Positions 25,420-34,319 of a stretch of DNA of 64,000 nucleotides are shown here, piece by piece. The DNA is from Deltaproteobacteria bacterium (lineage in GTDB: Bacteria > Desulfobacterota > DSM-4660 > Desulfatiglandales > Desulfatiglandaceae), in the NCBI GenBank assembly GCA_021737785.1, contig JAIPDI010000010.1:1-64000 (forward strand), given 5' to 3'. The notes under the pieces were generated by a model. It made no database searches, had not been told where the DNA came from, and saw nothing but the letters and a program-made list of their open reading frames with translations. Numbering within the stretch: the first letter of the stretch is position 1; each line of letters starts with the position of its first letter. A program made the translations under genes and the position numbers.

Positions 25420-27990
25420 TCACTTCCTACACCTTCCACGTCGATCGTCCAGAATCTCTCGCAATTTCTGTGATAGGTCAGCTATCCTGATGGGTTTCTG
25501 AATAAAGCCGTTACACCCCCGATCCAATATTTCTTTGACCTGGCCATTCATGCTGTAACCGCTGGATAGAATGACTTTCATATCTGGATTGATCGCCTTC
25601 AGCCGGTTAAATGTCTCACTGCCGCTCATACCCGGCATGATCATATCCAGGATGATGATGTCAATTGTTTCCCAGGATGCTCTGTATGTTTCTATGGCTT
25701 CGGTGCCGCTTCTGGCCAGAAGAACCGTGTAACCCAATGTTTCCAGCAATTCCTTCACAATTTTAGTGATCATCTCCTCATCATCGACCAAAAGAACTGT
25801 TTCGGATCCCTTTTGAATCCCTGCACGTTGTGCGTCTTCCTCGGGTGCCGCATTTCCAGTCACTTTTAGACAAATATGAAAGGTAGTTCCATGCCCCTTT
25901 TCACTATAGACGTTAATGAAGCCGCCATGATTTTTGATGATCCCGAAGGCAGAGGCCAGTCCCAGCCCCGTCCCTCTCCCCATCTCCTTGGTGGTAAAGA
26001 ACGGGTCAAATATTCTCTGCCGGGTTGCTTCATCCATCCCAATCCCAACATCCGTAACAGATATCCTGACATACCTCCCCGGATCCACCGCATAGGATAT
26101 GCTATCCTCTTCATCGATTACGACGTTTCTTGTTTCAATGTACATCTCTCCGCCCCCAGGCATTGCATGCCAGGCGTTGACATACATATTCAGCAACACC
26201 TGCTCTATCTGCCTCCGGTCTGCCTCCACAATCCAAATATCATCCTGATAGGTGGAGTGAATGGTAATCTCTTTCTTTGTCCTTCCGAACATCTCAGAGG
26301 TCCTCGATACAATTTCATTCAGGTTCACGGGTTTCACTTCATACTTTCCACCTCTGGCGAGGCCCAAAAGCTGTTTGGTAAGATTTGCCGCATTTTGAAC
26401 ATAATCTTCTATGATCTTGAGATGCTCAACAGGAGGATAAGATTCATCCATATTCATCAACATCAAGGAGATCCTTCCCTGGATCCCCATGAGGATATTG
26501 TTGAAGTCATGGGCGATACCGCCGGCCAGCGTACCTAAAGACTCAATCCTTTCGGCCACCTGGATATGATTCTCAAACCTTTTTTTGGTCTCCTCTGCGA
26601 GCCTTCGTTCAGTCACATCCCGTATGATACCTCTATATCCGAGCGGCTGACCTTCCATGTTCCTGACAAGAGATACAGAAGCTTCCACATCTCTCCTGGA
26701 ACCGTCCGGCCTCAAAACTCGCCACTCCGCACTTTGTTCGGGTTCCACGGTATTGTAGACCTTGTCGAATGCCTTTTGTACTTGTTCAATATCTTCTGTA
26801 TCCACATAGTCTCTGGTATTCATCCCCATCAGCTCATCTCTGGGATACCCCATGATTTTAGACAACGCGTCATTAACAAGGGTAAAATTACCTTGAAGAT
26901 CAACTTCATAGTAGCCTTCTTCGATATTTTCCAGGATGGTTTTGTATTTTTCCTCACTCTCCCGAAGGGCCTTTTCAGACTGTTTTTGCTTCAAGATATC
27001 ACGGACTGTGGCAATGATATATGTATTGTCCCCAAATGAAATCTCGCTTGAGTAGACCTGTACATCTACAAAGGATCCGTCGCGACGGAGATCTCTTAAT
27101 TCGTAAAGACGATCTTCATAATGCGGCCATCTTTCTCGACGTTCCAGAAGTATTTTACGGTCTTCCTGACAAATAATATTTGAGATATCCATCCCAAGCA
27201 CGTCGCTCTTTACCTCGAATCCGTGCATCTGCAGCCATGCCTGGTTTACATCGATGATCTTTCCATCCAGCGTCAGACTCATCGCTTCCAAGGAACCTTG
27301 AAACAGCGTCCGGTACTTCTCTTCAGATTCAGCCAAATCGTTTATGGCGCGTTTCCGCTCTGTAACCTCCTGTTCAAGTTGTTCATTGATAGAGGTTAGC
27401 CTCGCGGTGAAGGCCTGCTCTTTTAGCAGGGCCTTTTCCAAGTTTCGAACCAATATGGCCAGAGAGACGACAATCACACAGCTCAGAAAGGCAAACGTTA
27501 CTGAAGTCGTTCTCCATGTACCCAATGTGTATGGCATGGTTAACAGCCACTTCAAGTGGCCCGCACTCATTTGCTGTGCCAAAATGAATAACGTACATAT
27601 GTTAAGGGCTGAGGCGGTGAGTCCGGCCCAAAGGCCCAGTAAAAGCGTGGCCGTTACGGCAAAGGTGAAGAGCCAGATGGAACTGGTTCCCATCGGTCCC
27701 ACGGTCAGCAGAGTGGCTAACCCAAGTATATATAAGATAAAGAGACCAATTCCCGCACGAACGGCGAAGGGAATGGGACGCACCAGTAAAATGATGACCG
27801 CACAGAGATAGACCGATGTATAGAAGATTGCACTGCCGGGAAGGTGTCCTCTCGTTACGGCATACCTGAGCGTCGATACGTAGCTTAGCAGCCCAAAGAG
27901 GATACCGCTTGAGAAAATTACAAAAAAAATGCGCTCACGCCAGACATGCAGGGGGCTGTTTGAATTGCCGACATCCGTATAGGAGTGCAT
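25420..27990 (-). CDS. Membrane hybrid histidine kinase (TM-PAS-PAS-HisKA-HATPase-REC)
   Basis: An 856-residue sensor. Residues 20-180 hold about six hydrophobic segments, so the input is at or in the membrane. PAS domains lie at about 220-335 and 345-460. HisKA with the phospho-acceptor His in GGIAHDFNNIL near 495; HATPase_c near 600-720 with GLGLASAFGI; a C-terminal receiver near 735-850 with Asp in ILDMIMPGMSG. The HDFNN-type H box is typical of kinases that hand over to a diffusible regulator; none lies next to it. GAGG precedes the ATG. The gene is flanked by a 165-bp direct duplication, suggesting that it was inserted or rearranged into this locus. Confidence 0.93.
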   Translation of the reverse strand: MHSYTDVGNSNSPLHVWRERIFFVIFSSGILFGLLSYVSTLRYAVTRGHLPGSAIFYTSVYLCAVIILLVRPIPFAVRAGIGLFILYILGLATLLTVGPMGTSSIWLFTFAVTATLLLGLWAGLTASALNICTLFILAQQMSAGHLKWLLTMPYTLGTWRTTSVTFAFLSCVIVVSLAILVRNLEKALLKEQAFTARLTSINEQLEQEVTERKRAINDLAESEEKYRTLFQGSLEAMSLTLDGKIIDVNQAWLQMHGFEVKSDVLGMDISNIICQEDRKILLERRERWPHYEDRLYELRDLRRDGSFVDVQVYSSEISFGDNTYIIATVRDILKQKQSEKALRESEEKYKTILENIEEGYYEVDLQGNFTLVNDALSKIMGYPRDELMGMNTRDYVDTEDIEQVQKAFDKVYNTVEPEQSAEWRVLRPDGSRRDVEASVSLVRNMEGQPLGYRGIIRDVTERRLAEETKKRFENHIQVAERIESLGTLAGGIAHDFNNILMGIQGRISLMLMNMDESYPPVEHLKIIEDYVQNAANLTKQLLGLARGGKYEVKPVNLNEIVSRTSEMFGRTKKEITIHSTYQDDIWIVEADRRQIEQVLLNMYVNAWHAMPGGGEMYIETRNVVIDEEDSISYAVDPGRYVRISVTDVGIGMDEATRQRIFDPFFTTKEMGRGTGLGLASAFGIIKNHGGFINVYSEKGHGTTFHICLKVTGNAAPEEDAQRAGIQKGSETVLLVDDEEMITKIVKELLETLGYTVLLARSGTEAIETYRASWETIDIIILDMIMPGMSGSETFNRLKAINPDMKVILSSGYSMNGQVKEILDRGCNGFIQKPIRIADLSQKLREILDDRRGRCRK

Positions 27991-28643
27991 AATTCAACCT
28001 CGGAATATTTCATGGGTCGTTGATGAATAATACAGAGTATTGATTTATTTTTCCATATATTAATTATTTTTTTCAAGATGACCTGATTGCCAGAGGATAG
28101 AAAAGGGCTTCCGCCCACCGGCAGCGAGCATCGGTCCGGTAGATCCGGCTCAGGATATGATTAAGAAAGATTAAGAAACAATCTGTCGCTCGCCAATCGG
28201 GCAGCGGGAAACGCTCCCTCCACCGGCCAACTGACAGAAATGGGTGTGCGCCCCGAGTTTTATCTTGGGCTGAAATTGATCGGTTAAAATAGTCAAAATA
28301 TTCATCAGCAGGCCTGTCTTCCGAACAAATGGACCGGATCAAAGGGGTAAATGCCGCACGATTGCTGCACGGCTGACCCTGATGCAACCAGTCTTTTCTC
28401 TCTTTTTATGACCAACCCTCCCGTTTCTTTGGAATTCAATCCACAAATAATGAAAGGCCCTCATATCAATCTACCCTCCGCCATTGAAAATGGAGAGCAG
28501 TTCTGATATGCTGATTTCGGCAGTTTATCCCTTCCCGCCTTTGCTTGGGATTTACCATCAATAGAAATCAAGATGACCATGACGCTCAAAGAGGAAAGTC
28601 ATCCAAACGCCGGTTCTTCTCCTTTTAGACGGAAAGTGCTCTT
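27991..28643. other. Intergenic region with a truncated amidohydrolase 3' end
   Basis: About 650 bases upstream of the kinase and the DUF2914-like gene. Its second half contains copy B of the duplication (28305-28470). The rest (28070-28300) has no recognisable gene. The first 80 bases are AT-rich and probably hold the kinase promoter. Confidence 0.5.
28305..28470 (+). pseudogene. Duplicated 3' fragment of the amidohydrolase gene, copy B
   Basis: This stretch repeats the last codons of the amidohydrolase at 24451 (in frame it still reads SAGLSSEQMD, then NAARLL) and ends with a stop at 28374-28376. About 95 bases of downstream sequence, up to AAAGGCCCTCATATCAAT, are also shared with 25291-25384. 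No start or catalytic region is present, so it is a non-functional remnant. Confidence 0.75.
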
Positions 28644-29093
28644 ATGGAAACAAGTCATACTCGAAGATCAACAGGGTTCTTGATTGCCGCCATCCTCCTT
28701 ATCCTCTTTCAGGGCGCCTGGGCCCAGGAAGATGACACGGCCCGACCCTCGCCCCCCGAGAGACCCGCCTCACTGACCCTAATCAGGGCCCTCATGTGCG
28801 AGGAGATGAGAGAATTCGAACCCCATAACGAAACCATTATTTTCTCCGCAACCTTGGGACAGGCCATCTGTTTTACAGCCTTCGACCCGGTCCCTGAAAA
28901 AACAGAGATCTACCACAACTGGTTCAAACGGGACCTCCCTCAAGGCAGAATCAAACTAACGCTCAAGCCGCCCAAATGGGCCAGCTTCAGCAAGATCCGC
29001 CTGCCAAGTTCTGATGCGGGTCCGTGGAAGGTTGAGATCACCGATGCGAACGGAAAGATTTTCCAGACCTTGCGTTTCAGTGTAACGGAGTAA
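28644..29093 (+). CDS. Secreted DUF2914-like protein
   Basis: A 149-residue protein with a cleavable signal peptide (residues 1-27, ending GAWAQ). The mature part has the DUF2914 layout: RALMCEEMREFEPHNETIIF, the TEIYHNWF strand, and the closing GPWKVEITDANGKIFQTLRF. Function is unknown; the fold looks like a small beta domain in the periplasm. CGGAAAG lies just ahead of the ATG. It ends immediately before the diadenylate cyclase gene, so it may share its transcript. Two cysteines (in ALMCEE and AICFTA) could form a disulfide. Confidence 0.75.
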   Translation: METSHTRRSTGFLIAAILLILFQGAWAQEDDTARPSPPERPASLTLIRALMCEEMREFEPHNETIIFSATLGQAICFTAFDPVPEKTEIYHNWFKRDLPQGRIKLTLKPPKWASFSKIRLPSSDAGPWKVEITDANGKIFQTLRFSVTE

Positions 29094-30533
29094 TTGTTGT
29101 TGCAAAAAATCCTGATGCTTATCTCCACCATTCGATGGCAGGATATTGTTGATATCGCTTTCAACAGTTATATCCTATTTCGTCTCTATGCGCTTTTTCG
29201 AGGGACGGATGCCTTCCGGGTCCTCACCGGCATTGCCTTCCTTTGGGTGCTGCAACGAATAGCCGTGTCCATCGGCCTTATTCTCACGAGTTGGATGATG
29301 GAAGGCATCATCGCTGTGGCAGCTCTTATTGTGATCGTTGTCTTTAGAAACGAGATCCGATCCGTTTTCCGGGTCAGGAATATCTGGGCTATTCTCTGGG
29401 GTCTGCCCCAGAAACAGGCCAGGACACCCATTGATATCATCACACAGAGCGTTTATGGACTGGCGCAGCAGCGTATCGGCGCCCTCATTGTGTTACCTGG
29501 CAGGGAAGACATAGAAGAGGTCGTTCAAAAGGGCGTGCCCTGGGATGGGAAGATCTCCACGGAGATGATCAAGAGCATCTTCTGGCCGAACAATCCGGTG
29601 CATGACGGGGCCGCCGTTATTCGGGGAAACCGGGTAGTGGAGGTCTCAGCCATTCTGCCCCTTTCCCAAAGAAAGAATTTACCCTCCGTTTATGGGACGA
29701 GACACAGGGCCGCTGCGGGATTGTCTGAGATAACGGATGCCCTGATCATTGTCGTGTCCGAGGAAAGAGGCACGGTGACCATAGCCCAGGGCGGCGACCT
29801 GAACAATATCCATTCGGAAAAAGACCTCACCATGGTTCTCAAAAGGCATCTGGGCATTCGGGAAAACAGGACCCGTTATCTGAAAGAAAGACGCGAGCTT
29901 TATGCTGCCGCCTTCGTCTCCCTTCTCATTGTGTCCGTTGTCTGGTTCAGTATCAGCAGAGGCTTTGACGCCATCAAGACTTTTGATATTCCCATCGAGT
30001 ATGCCAACCGTAATCCGAATCTGGAGCTGTTGAACACATCCACGGCCTCGGTTCGCCTATATTTGAGGGGATCCAGGGCACTGTTGAGATCCATTCAGCC
30101 CGAACAAATCCGAGTAGGAATAGACCTAAGCAATGCCGTCTCTGGTTCTAACACGTTCGCCATCACCAATGAACACCTCTCTATCCCGCCCGGACTTTCA
30201 TTGAAAGAGGTCAGGCCCATGGTCGTCGATGTCACCATTGATGAACGTGCCCAGAAGGCTCTTCCCGTGCAGGCGGATTGGGTGGGGAAACTGGCGCCGG
30301 GGCTTATTCTTGTCCGATCAACTATTATTCCTTCAAAAGTGGAATTGATCGGACCCAGGACCATCCTTGACAGCATGTCGACGCTCTACACCACCCGCAT
30401 CCCCTTGAACGACATCACCCGTACGGGGAAGACAGACGCCAAACTGGTCATCCCTTCCGCCCTTCTGACGCTGAAACCCGGCTCAAAAGACAAAGTGGTT
30501 GTGGAGTACGAGGTGAAGGAAAGGAATGAGTAG
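29094..30533 (+). CDS. cdaA: CdaA-type diadenylate cyclase fused to YbbR domains
   Basis: A 479-residue membrane enzyme that makes cyclic di-AMP from two ATP. Residues 10-80 contain three hydrophobic helices. The DAC domain (about 95-250) has NPVHDGAAVIRGN and YGTRHRAAAGLSE, the DGA and RHR active-site motifs. A further hydrophobic segment near 268-288 is followed by YbbR-type repeats that would face outside the cytoplasm. In Firmicutes CdaA and YbbR are separate neighbouring genes; here they are one protein. Three TTG codons in a row (29094, 29097, 29100) follow GGAG; the third has the best RBS spacing, so the true product may be two residues shorter. Confidence 0.9.
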   Translation: MLLQKILMLISTIRWQDIVDIAFNSYILFRLYALFRGTDAFRVLTGIAFLWVLQRIAVSIGLILTSWMMEGIIAVAALIVIVVFRNEIRSVFRVRNIWAILWGLPQKQARTPIDIITQSVYGLAQQRIGALIVLPGREDIEEVVQKGVPWDGKISTEMIKSIFWPNNPVHDGAAVIRGNRVVEVSAILPLSQRKNLPSVYGTRHRAAAGLSEITDALIIVVSEERGTVTIAQGGDLNNIHSEKDLTMVLKRHLGIRENRTRYLKERRELYAAAFVSLLIVSVVWFSISRGFDAIKTFDIPIEYANRNPNLELLNTSTASVRLYLRGSRALLRSIQPEQIRVGIDLSNAVSGSNTFAITNEHLSIPPGLSLKEVRPMVVDVTIDERAQKALPVQADWVGKLAPGLILVRSTIIPSKVELIGPRTILDSMSTLYTTRIPLNDITRTGKTDAKLVIPSALLTLKPGSKDKVVVEYEVKERNE

Positions 30534-30853
30534 GCAGCGATTCCAGTTTGTGGTTTCCATTGAAATAACCTTTTCTTTCATATATATTCCCATCTGAAAT
30601 GAACGACTCCCGCTTCAATGTCCAAAGCACATAAAATTATATCATGCTGATATTATTTATTTTCTTTGTTACCTTGGGTGCGAGGATCCACTTGGACACC
30701 TTTGTCCGTTCTTTTTGAGATAACATGTGGCCCTGTACATACAACAGGGGGAATTCCAGGAGTGCTTTCCATAGCCCTTTAAAGGGATCAGCCACGTATG
30801 ATAATGGGCGACTGACAAATGACACGTCAATCGTTATAAGGGGAGAATAGGAC
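30534..30853. other. Intergenic region
   Basis: About 320 bases, AT-rich in its first half. A short hairpin CCCTGT/ACAGGG lies in the second half. No gene or convincing promoter pair was identified; GGGGAG lies just upstream of the next ATG. Confidence 0.4.
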
Positions 30854-31642
30854 ATGGATCAACCGGTAAACCTGGAAAAAAGAGGGGGGATGGCGCTTGT
30901 TACATTAAACCGTCCGAAGGCCTATAACGCATTCGGTCTCGACATGATTAAGGTGTTGGCCGACATGCTGATTGAACTGGCCGTTGACCGGAATGTGACC
31001 GGGGTGGTGATTTCAGGCGAGGGGAAAGCCTTCTGCGCCGGTGGCGATTTGAGATGGATCAGTCAATGCGGGGAGCGTCACGGATCGGCATTTCATGAAC
31101 TGGCCGCCCGGTATCATCAGGCCATATTGGAGATACGACGCATGCCCAAGCCGGTGGTGGCGGCCATCAACGGACTGGCTGCTGGAGGGGGGTTTTCCAT
31201 GACACTTGCCTGCGATTTCAGAATCATGGAGGCCTCGGCCCTCCTCAGACAGGCCTATACCGCAAACGGTCTGAGCATCGACGGTGGCGGGACCTATTCC
31301 CTCCCGCGACTCGTGGGGATGGCAAGGGCCCTGGAGATTGCCGCATTCGACCCGCCCATTGATGCTGAAAAGGCCCTCTCCTGGGGTCTCGTGACTGAGG
31401 TGGTGGAGGACGGAAAGGCGCTCGACAGGGCCATTGAAATGATCCAGGTCATACAGCGGGGCTCTCTCACCTCCTTTGCCGCGTCAAAACGCCTGATGAC
31501 AGACTCCTTCAATACCTCCTTTGAAACCCAGCTGGAAAAGGAGCGGCATCTCCTGGCATGGGCCGCGGACCAACCGGGAGGCAGAGAAGGAATCGCGGCC
31601 TTTCTGGAGAAAAGAAGGCCCATTTTCAATACGGATTGTTGA
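30854..31642 (+). CDS. Enoyl-CoA hydratase/isomerase family protein
   Basis: A 262-residue crotonase-fold protein. The oxyanion-hole segments are visible: GEGKAFCAGGDLRW near residue 56-70 and AINGLAAGGGFSMTLACDF near 105-123. The usual catalytic glutamate region reads LRQAYTANGLSIDGGGTYSLP, with Asp where hydratases often have Glu, so an isomerase or other crotonase activity is possible. GGGGAGAATAGGAC lies before the ATG. The next gene starts 20 bases downstream on the same strand, but its function is unrelated. Confidence 0.88.
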   Translation: MDQPVNLEKRGGMALVTLNRPKAYNAFGLDMIKVLADMLIELAVDRNVTGVVISGEGKAFCAGGDLRWISQCGERHGSAFHELAARYHQAILEIRRMPKPVVAAINGLAAGGGFSMTLACDFRIMEASALLRQAYTANGLSIDGGGTYSLPRLVGMARALEIAAFDPPIDAEKALSWGLVTEVVEDGKALDRAIEMIQVIQRGSLTSFAASKRLMTDSFNTSFETQLEKERHLLAWAADQPGGREGIAAFLEKRRPIFNTDC

Positions 31643-31662
31643 GAGATGGGTCCAGGGTAACC

Positions 31663-33465
31663 ATGTATACGGCATATTTCGGTCTCAATGAAAATCCCTT
31701 TTCCCTTACGCCCGATCCCCGCTTTCTTTTCATGAGCCAGCGGCATCGAGAAGCCCTGGCCCATCTCCTGTATGGCATGGGCGACAAAGGGGGCTTTGTC
31801 CTCCTGACCGGTGAGGTGGGGACCGGCAAGACCACATTGTGCCGGAGTCTGCTGGACCAGGTCCCTGAAGGGGTGGAGGTGGCCCTGGTCCTGAACCCCA
31901 AACAGACGGCCCTCGAACTGGTGGCCTCCCTCTGCGACGAGTTGAAGATCGCCTATCCCGCCGGTACAGACAGCCTCAAGGTCCTCATCGACCGGCTCAA
32001 CCGACATCTATTGGATATTCATGCCGGCGGCCGTCGCACCGTACTGATCATCGACGAGGCCCAGAACCTGAGCATCGATGTATTGGAACAGGTCCGGCTC
32101 CTGACCAATCTGGAGACCTCCACCCGCAAACTCCTGCAGATCCTCCTCATCGGTCAACCCGAGCTTCAGATCATGATGGCCCAGCCCGAGTTGAGGCAGA
32201 TAGGCCAGAGGATTACGGCCCGTTACCACCTGAGCCCGCTCCTCTCTGATGAAACAGCCGCCTATATCCGACACCGCCTGGAGGTTGCAGGCTGCAAAAG
32301 ACAGTTGTTCACAAAGGGATCCCTCCGGCTGGTGCATACCCTTTCCGGGGGCATTCCTCGACTGATTAACACCATTTGTGACCGCGCCCTCTTAGGCGCC
32401 TATGCCAAACAGCTTGAACGCGTCGACCGGCAGTTGCTGCGAAAGGCTGCATCAGAGGTCATGGGTCCCAAAGTTATCGCCCGGCCCCGCAGATTGATCG
32501 GCTGGGCCCTGGCCCTTTGGGCCTGTGCACTGGCGTGGGCGGGATGGCAGTTCATCGTCCACCCGATGATCGAAAACCAGATGATGATATCAGAGGAAGG
32601 ACCCCACAGCGCCCTTTCCGAGGCGGCTCCCACAGTCCCGAAGCCGCAGTCGGAGAAGCTGGAAAGAGCCGATGGAAAGACTCTGAGCGCCGGGCCCTCA
32701 GCCGAGGCGGGGGAAAAGCCTTTTACCCCCGAACGTCTCAGCCATAATATGAAAGCAGAGGAAGAAAAGACCGACGATCCGGATGCGCTGACTGGATTGC
32801 TGGCAACCGGGACAGTCAGAACGGACATGGACACGGCATTTGCGGCCCTCCTGAGACAATGGCAGGCCGACTATCCAGGGTTAACCGGAACCACTCCGTG
32901 TGAACGTGTCGGAAAGATCGGACTCCGCTGCTATATGGACAAGGGCAACTGGACCACCTTGCGTCATCTGAACCGGCCCGTGATCCTGAAGCTGCTCGAC
33001 CGTGATCAGCGACCGCATCATGTGGCGGCCATTCGGATGAAGGACCAGATGATTACGCTGGTCTTGGATGATCAACAGGTCACACTGAACCAGGCCGCGA
33101 TCGAACCCTTCTGGTTTGGAGAATTCATACTGTTATGGAAACCGCCGGTCCTGGCTTCATCTGTGATCAAGGAGGGGGACAGGGGGTCGGACGTGCTGTG
33201 GCTGCGCGTTCAACTGGACCGGGCACAGGGAACCGGGTCTGCGGATTCCGATCTGAGCGGATCACAGGACCCGTCGCCCAGCCCATTGTTTGATGAACAG
33301 CTAAAAAGGCGGGTCATGGAATTTCAGCGAACCAACTTTGTGAAAGCGGATGGCATCGTGGGAGAGCAGACATTGATTCAATTGAACAAGGCGAGCGCAG
33401 ACAATGCCACTCCTTTGTTATATACCCGGGCAACGAAGGGAGAGAAGCATGTCGTTTATCCTTGA
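31663..33465 (+). CDS. gspA: GspA/ExeA-type AAA+ ATPase with peptidoglycan-binding domain
   Basis: A 600-residue inner-membrane protein that in type II secretion remodels peptidoglycan for secretin assembly. It starts MYTAYFGLNENPFSLTPDPR, the family hallmark. AAA+ domain at 30-270 with Walker A GEVGTGKTTL and Walker B VLIIDEAQNL. One membrane segment near residue 285 (WALALWACALAWAGWQFIV). The periplasmic part has a predicted C39-like region and a C-terminal peptidoglycan-binding domain (GDRGSDVLWLRVQL, MEFQRTNFVKADGIVGEQT). The ATG at 31663 fits the conserved start; an extension to 31558 overlaps the crotonase gene and is rejected. It overlaps gspB by 17 bases. Other secretion genes are not in the window. 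Confidence 0.9.
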   Translation: MYTAYFGLNENPFSLTPDPRFLFMSQRHREALAHLLYGMGDKGGFVLLTGEVGTGKTTLCRSLLDQVPEGVEVALVLNPKQTALELVASLCDELKIAYPAGTDSLKVLIDRLNRHLLDIHAGGRRTVLIIDEAQNLSIDVLEQVRLLTNLETSTRKLLQILLIGQPELQIMMAQPELRQIGQRITARYHLSPLLSDETAAYIRHRLEVAGCKRQLFTKGSLRLVHTLSGGIPRLINTICDRALLGAYAKQLERVDRQLLRKAASEVMGPKVIARPRRLIGWALALWACALAWAGWQFIVHPMIENQMMISEEGPHSALSEAAPTVPKPQSEKLERADGKTLSAGPSAEAGEKPFTPERLSHNMKAEEEKTDDPDALTGLLATGTVRTDMDTAFAALLRQWQADYPGLTGTTPCERVGKIGLRCYMDKGNWTTLRHLNRPVILKLLDRDQRPHHVAAIRMKDQMITLVLDDQQVTLNQAAIEPFWFGEFILLWKPPVLASSVIKEGDRGSDVLWLRVQLDRAQGTGSADSDLSGSQDPSPSPLFDEQLKRRVMEFQRTNFVKADGIVGEQTLIQLNKASADNATPLLYTRATKGEKHVVYP

Positions 33466-34303
33466 CGCGCTCAAACGCGCTGAGCGTGACCGCCGACTGG
33501 AGCGGCCGCCTGATTTGACCGCGGTTTACGAGGAAGATCATCTTCCACAAAGGGGCATTCGGCCGTGGCTCTGGATTGTCGGCATCTTTCTGGTCAGTGC
33601 CATTGTGGTCGGACTTATCCTGTGGCCCGACGGCCCCGATCCTCCCCCTCCCGTCGTGCCGACAGAGGCTTCTATCGCCCGGGCCGCATCTGAGACAGCC
33701 CCGCCGCCTGCAAAGATAGACGCACCCGCTTCCCCGGCTTCACCGGAGAGGAGTGTCCCGAGCCCGCCAGGTCCCTCCCCGGCCCCGAAGCAGGAAGCCC
33801 CGCCTGCCCCTCCCCCGAAGACGGCGGATGACACAGGGGCCAAGGCCCTTCCGGAGACAGGGTCCAAACCAGCCGGCGAAACACCGGATGTGAAGCCCCC
33901 ACCCTCGGATGAAGGCACTCCCCCGGCTCCGGCCCCGTCTGTTCCGTCAACCAGGGAGATCGAACCTGTTGAACCGGCGGCGCCCCAGACAGAGGCGGAT
34001 CCGGACAGCCCCCCTCCCCCGCTTCCGGCCGACCTGCAGACCGAGGCGAGTCCCGTCAAACCGGCATCCATCCCCTTGCTCAGCGAACTCCCCTTCGAGG
34101 TCCGGGAAAAAGTGGGCGAACTCCAGATCAATGTCCATTCATACTCGGAGAATCCGGCCGAGCGTCTGGTCTTTATCAATATGAAAAGTTTCAAGGCCGG
34201 AGATCAACTCAAGGAGAACGGGCCGATCCTGAAAGAGATCACGCAGGAGGGGGTGATTATCGATTACGGAGAGGGTCAGGCCCGGGTGCAGGTCTGGCGA
34301 TAG
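33449..34303 (+). CDS. gspB: GspB/ExeB-like protein
   Basis: A 284-residue partner of GspA. It begins MSFILDALKRAERDRRLER, the typical GspB N-terminal helix, then a single membrane segment near residues 48-67 (WLWIVGIFLVSAIVVGLILW). A long proline-, alanine- and glutamate-rich linker (about 70-200) reaches through the periplasm. The C-terminal domain (ELPFEVREKVGELQINVHSY, NPAERLVFINM, EGVIIDYGEG) is the T2SB fold that contacts secretin assembly factors. Its start lies inside the end of gspA, with GAAGGGAGAG upstream, so the pair is translationally coupled. Confidence 0.9.
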   Translation: MSFILDALKRAERDRRLERPPDLTAVYEEDHLPQRGIRPWLWIVGIFLVSAIVVGLILWPDGPDPPPPVVPTEASIARAASETAPPPAKIDAPASPASPERSVPSPPGPSPAPKQEAPPAPPPKTADDTGAKALPETGSKPAGETPDVKPPPSDEGTPPAPAPSVPSTREIEPVEPAAPQTEADPDSPPPPLPADLQTEASPVKPASIPLLSELPFEVREKVGELQINVHSYSENPAERLVFINMKSFKAGDQLKENGPILKEITQEGVIIDYGEGQARVQVWR

Positions 34304-34319
34304 GGATAAACAAACGGAT

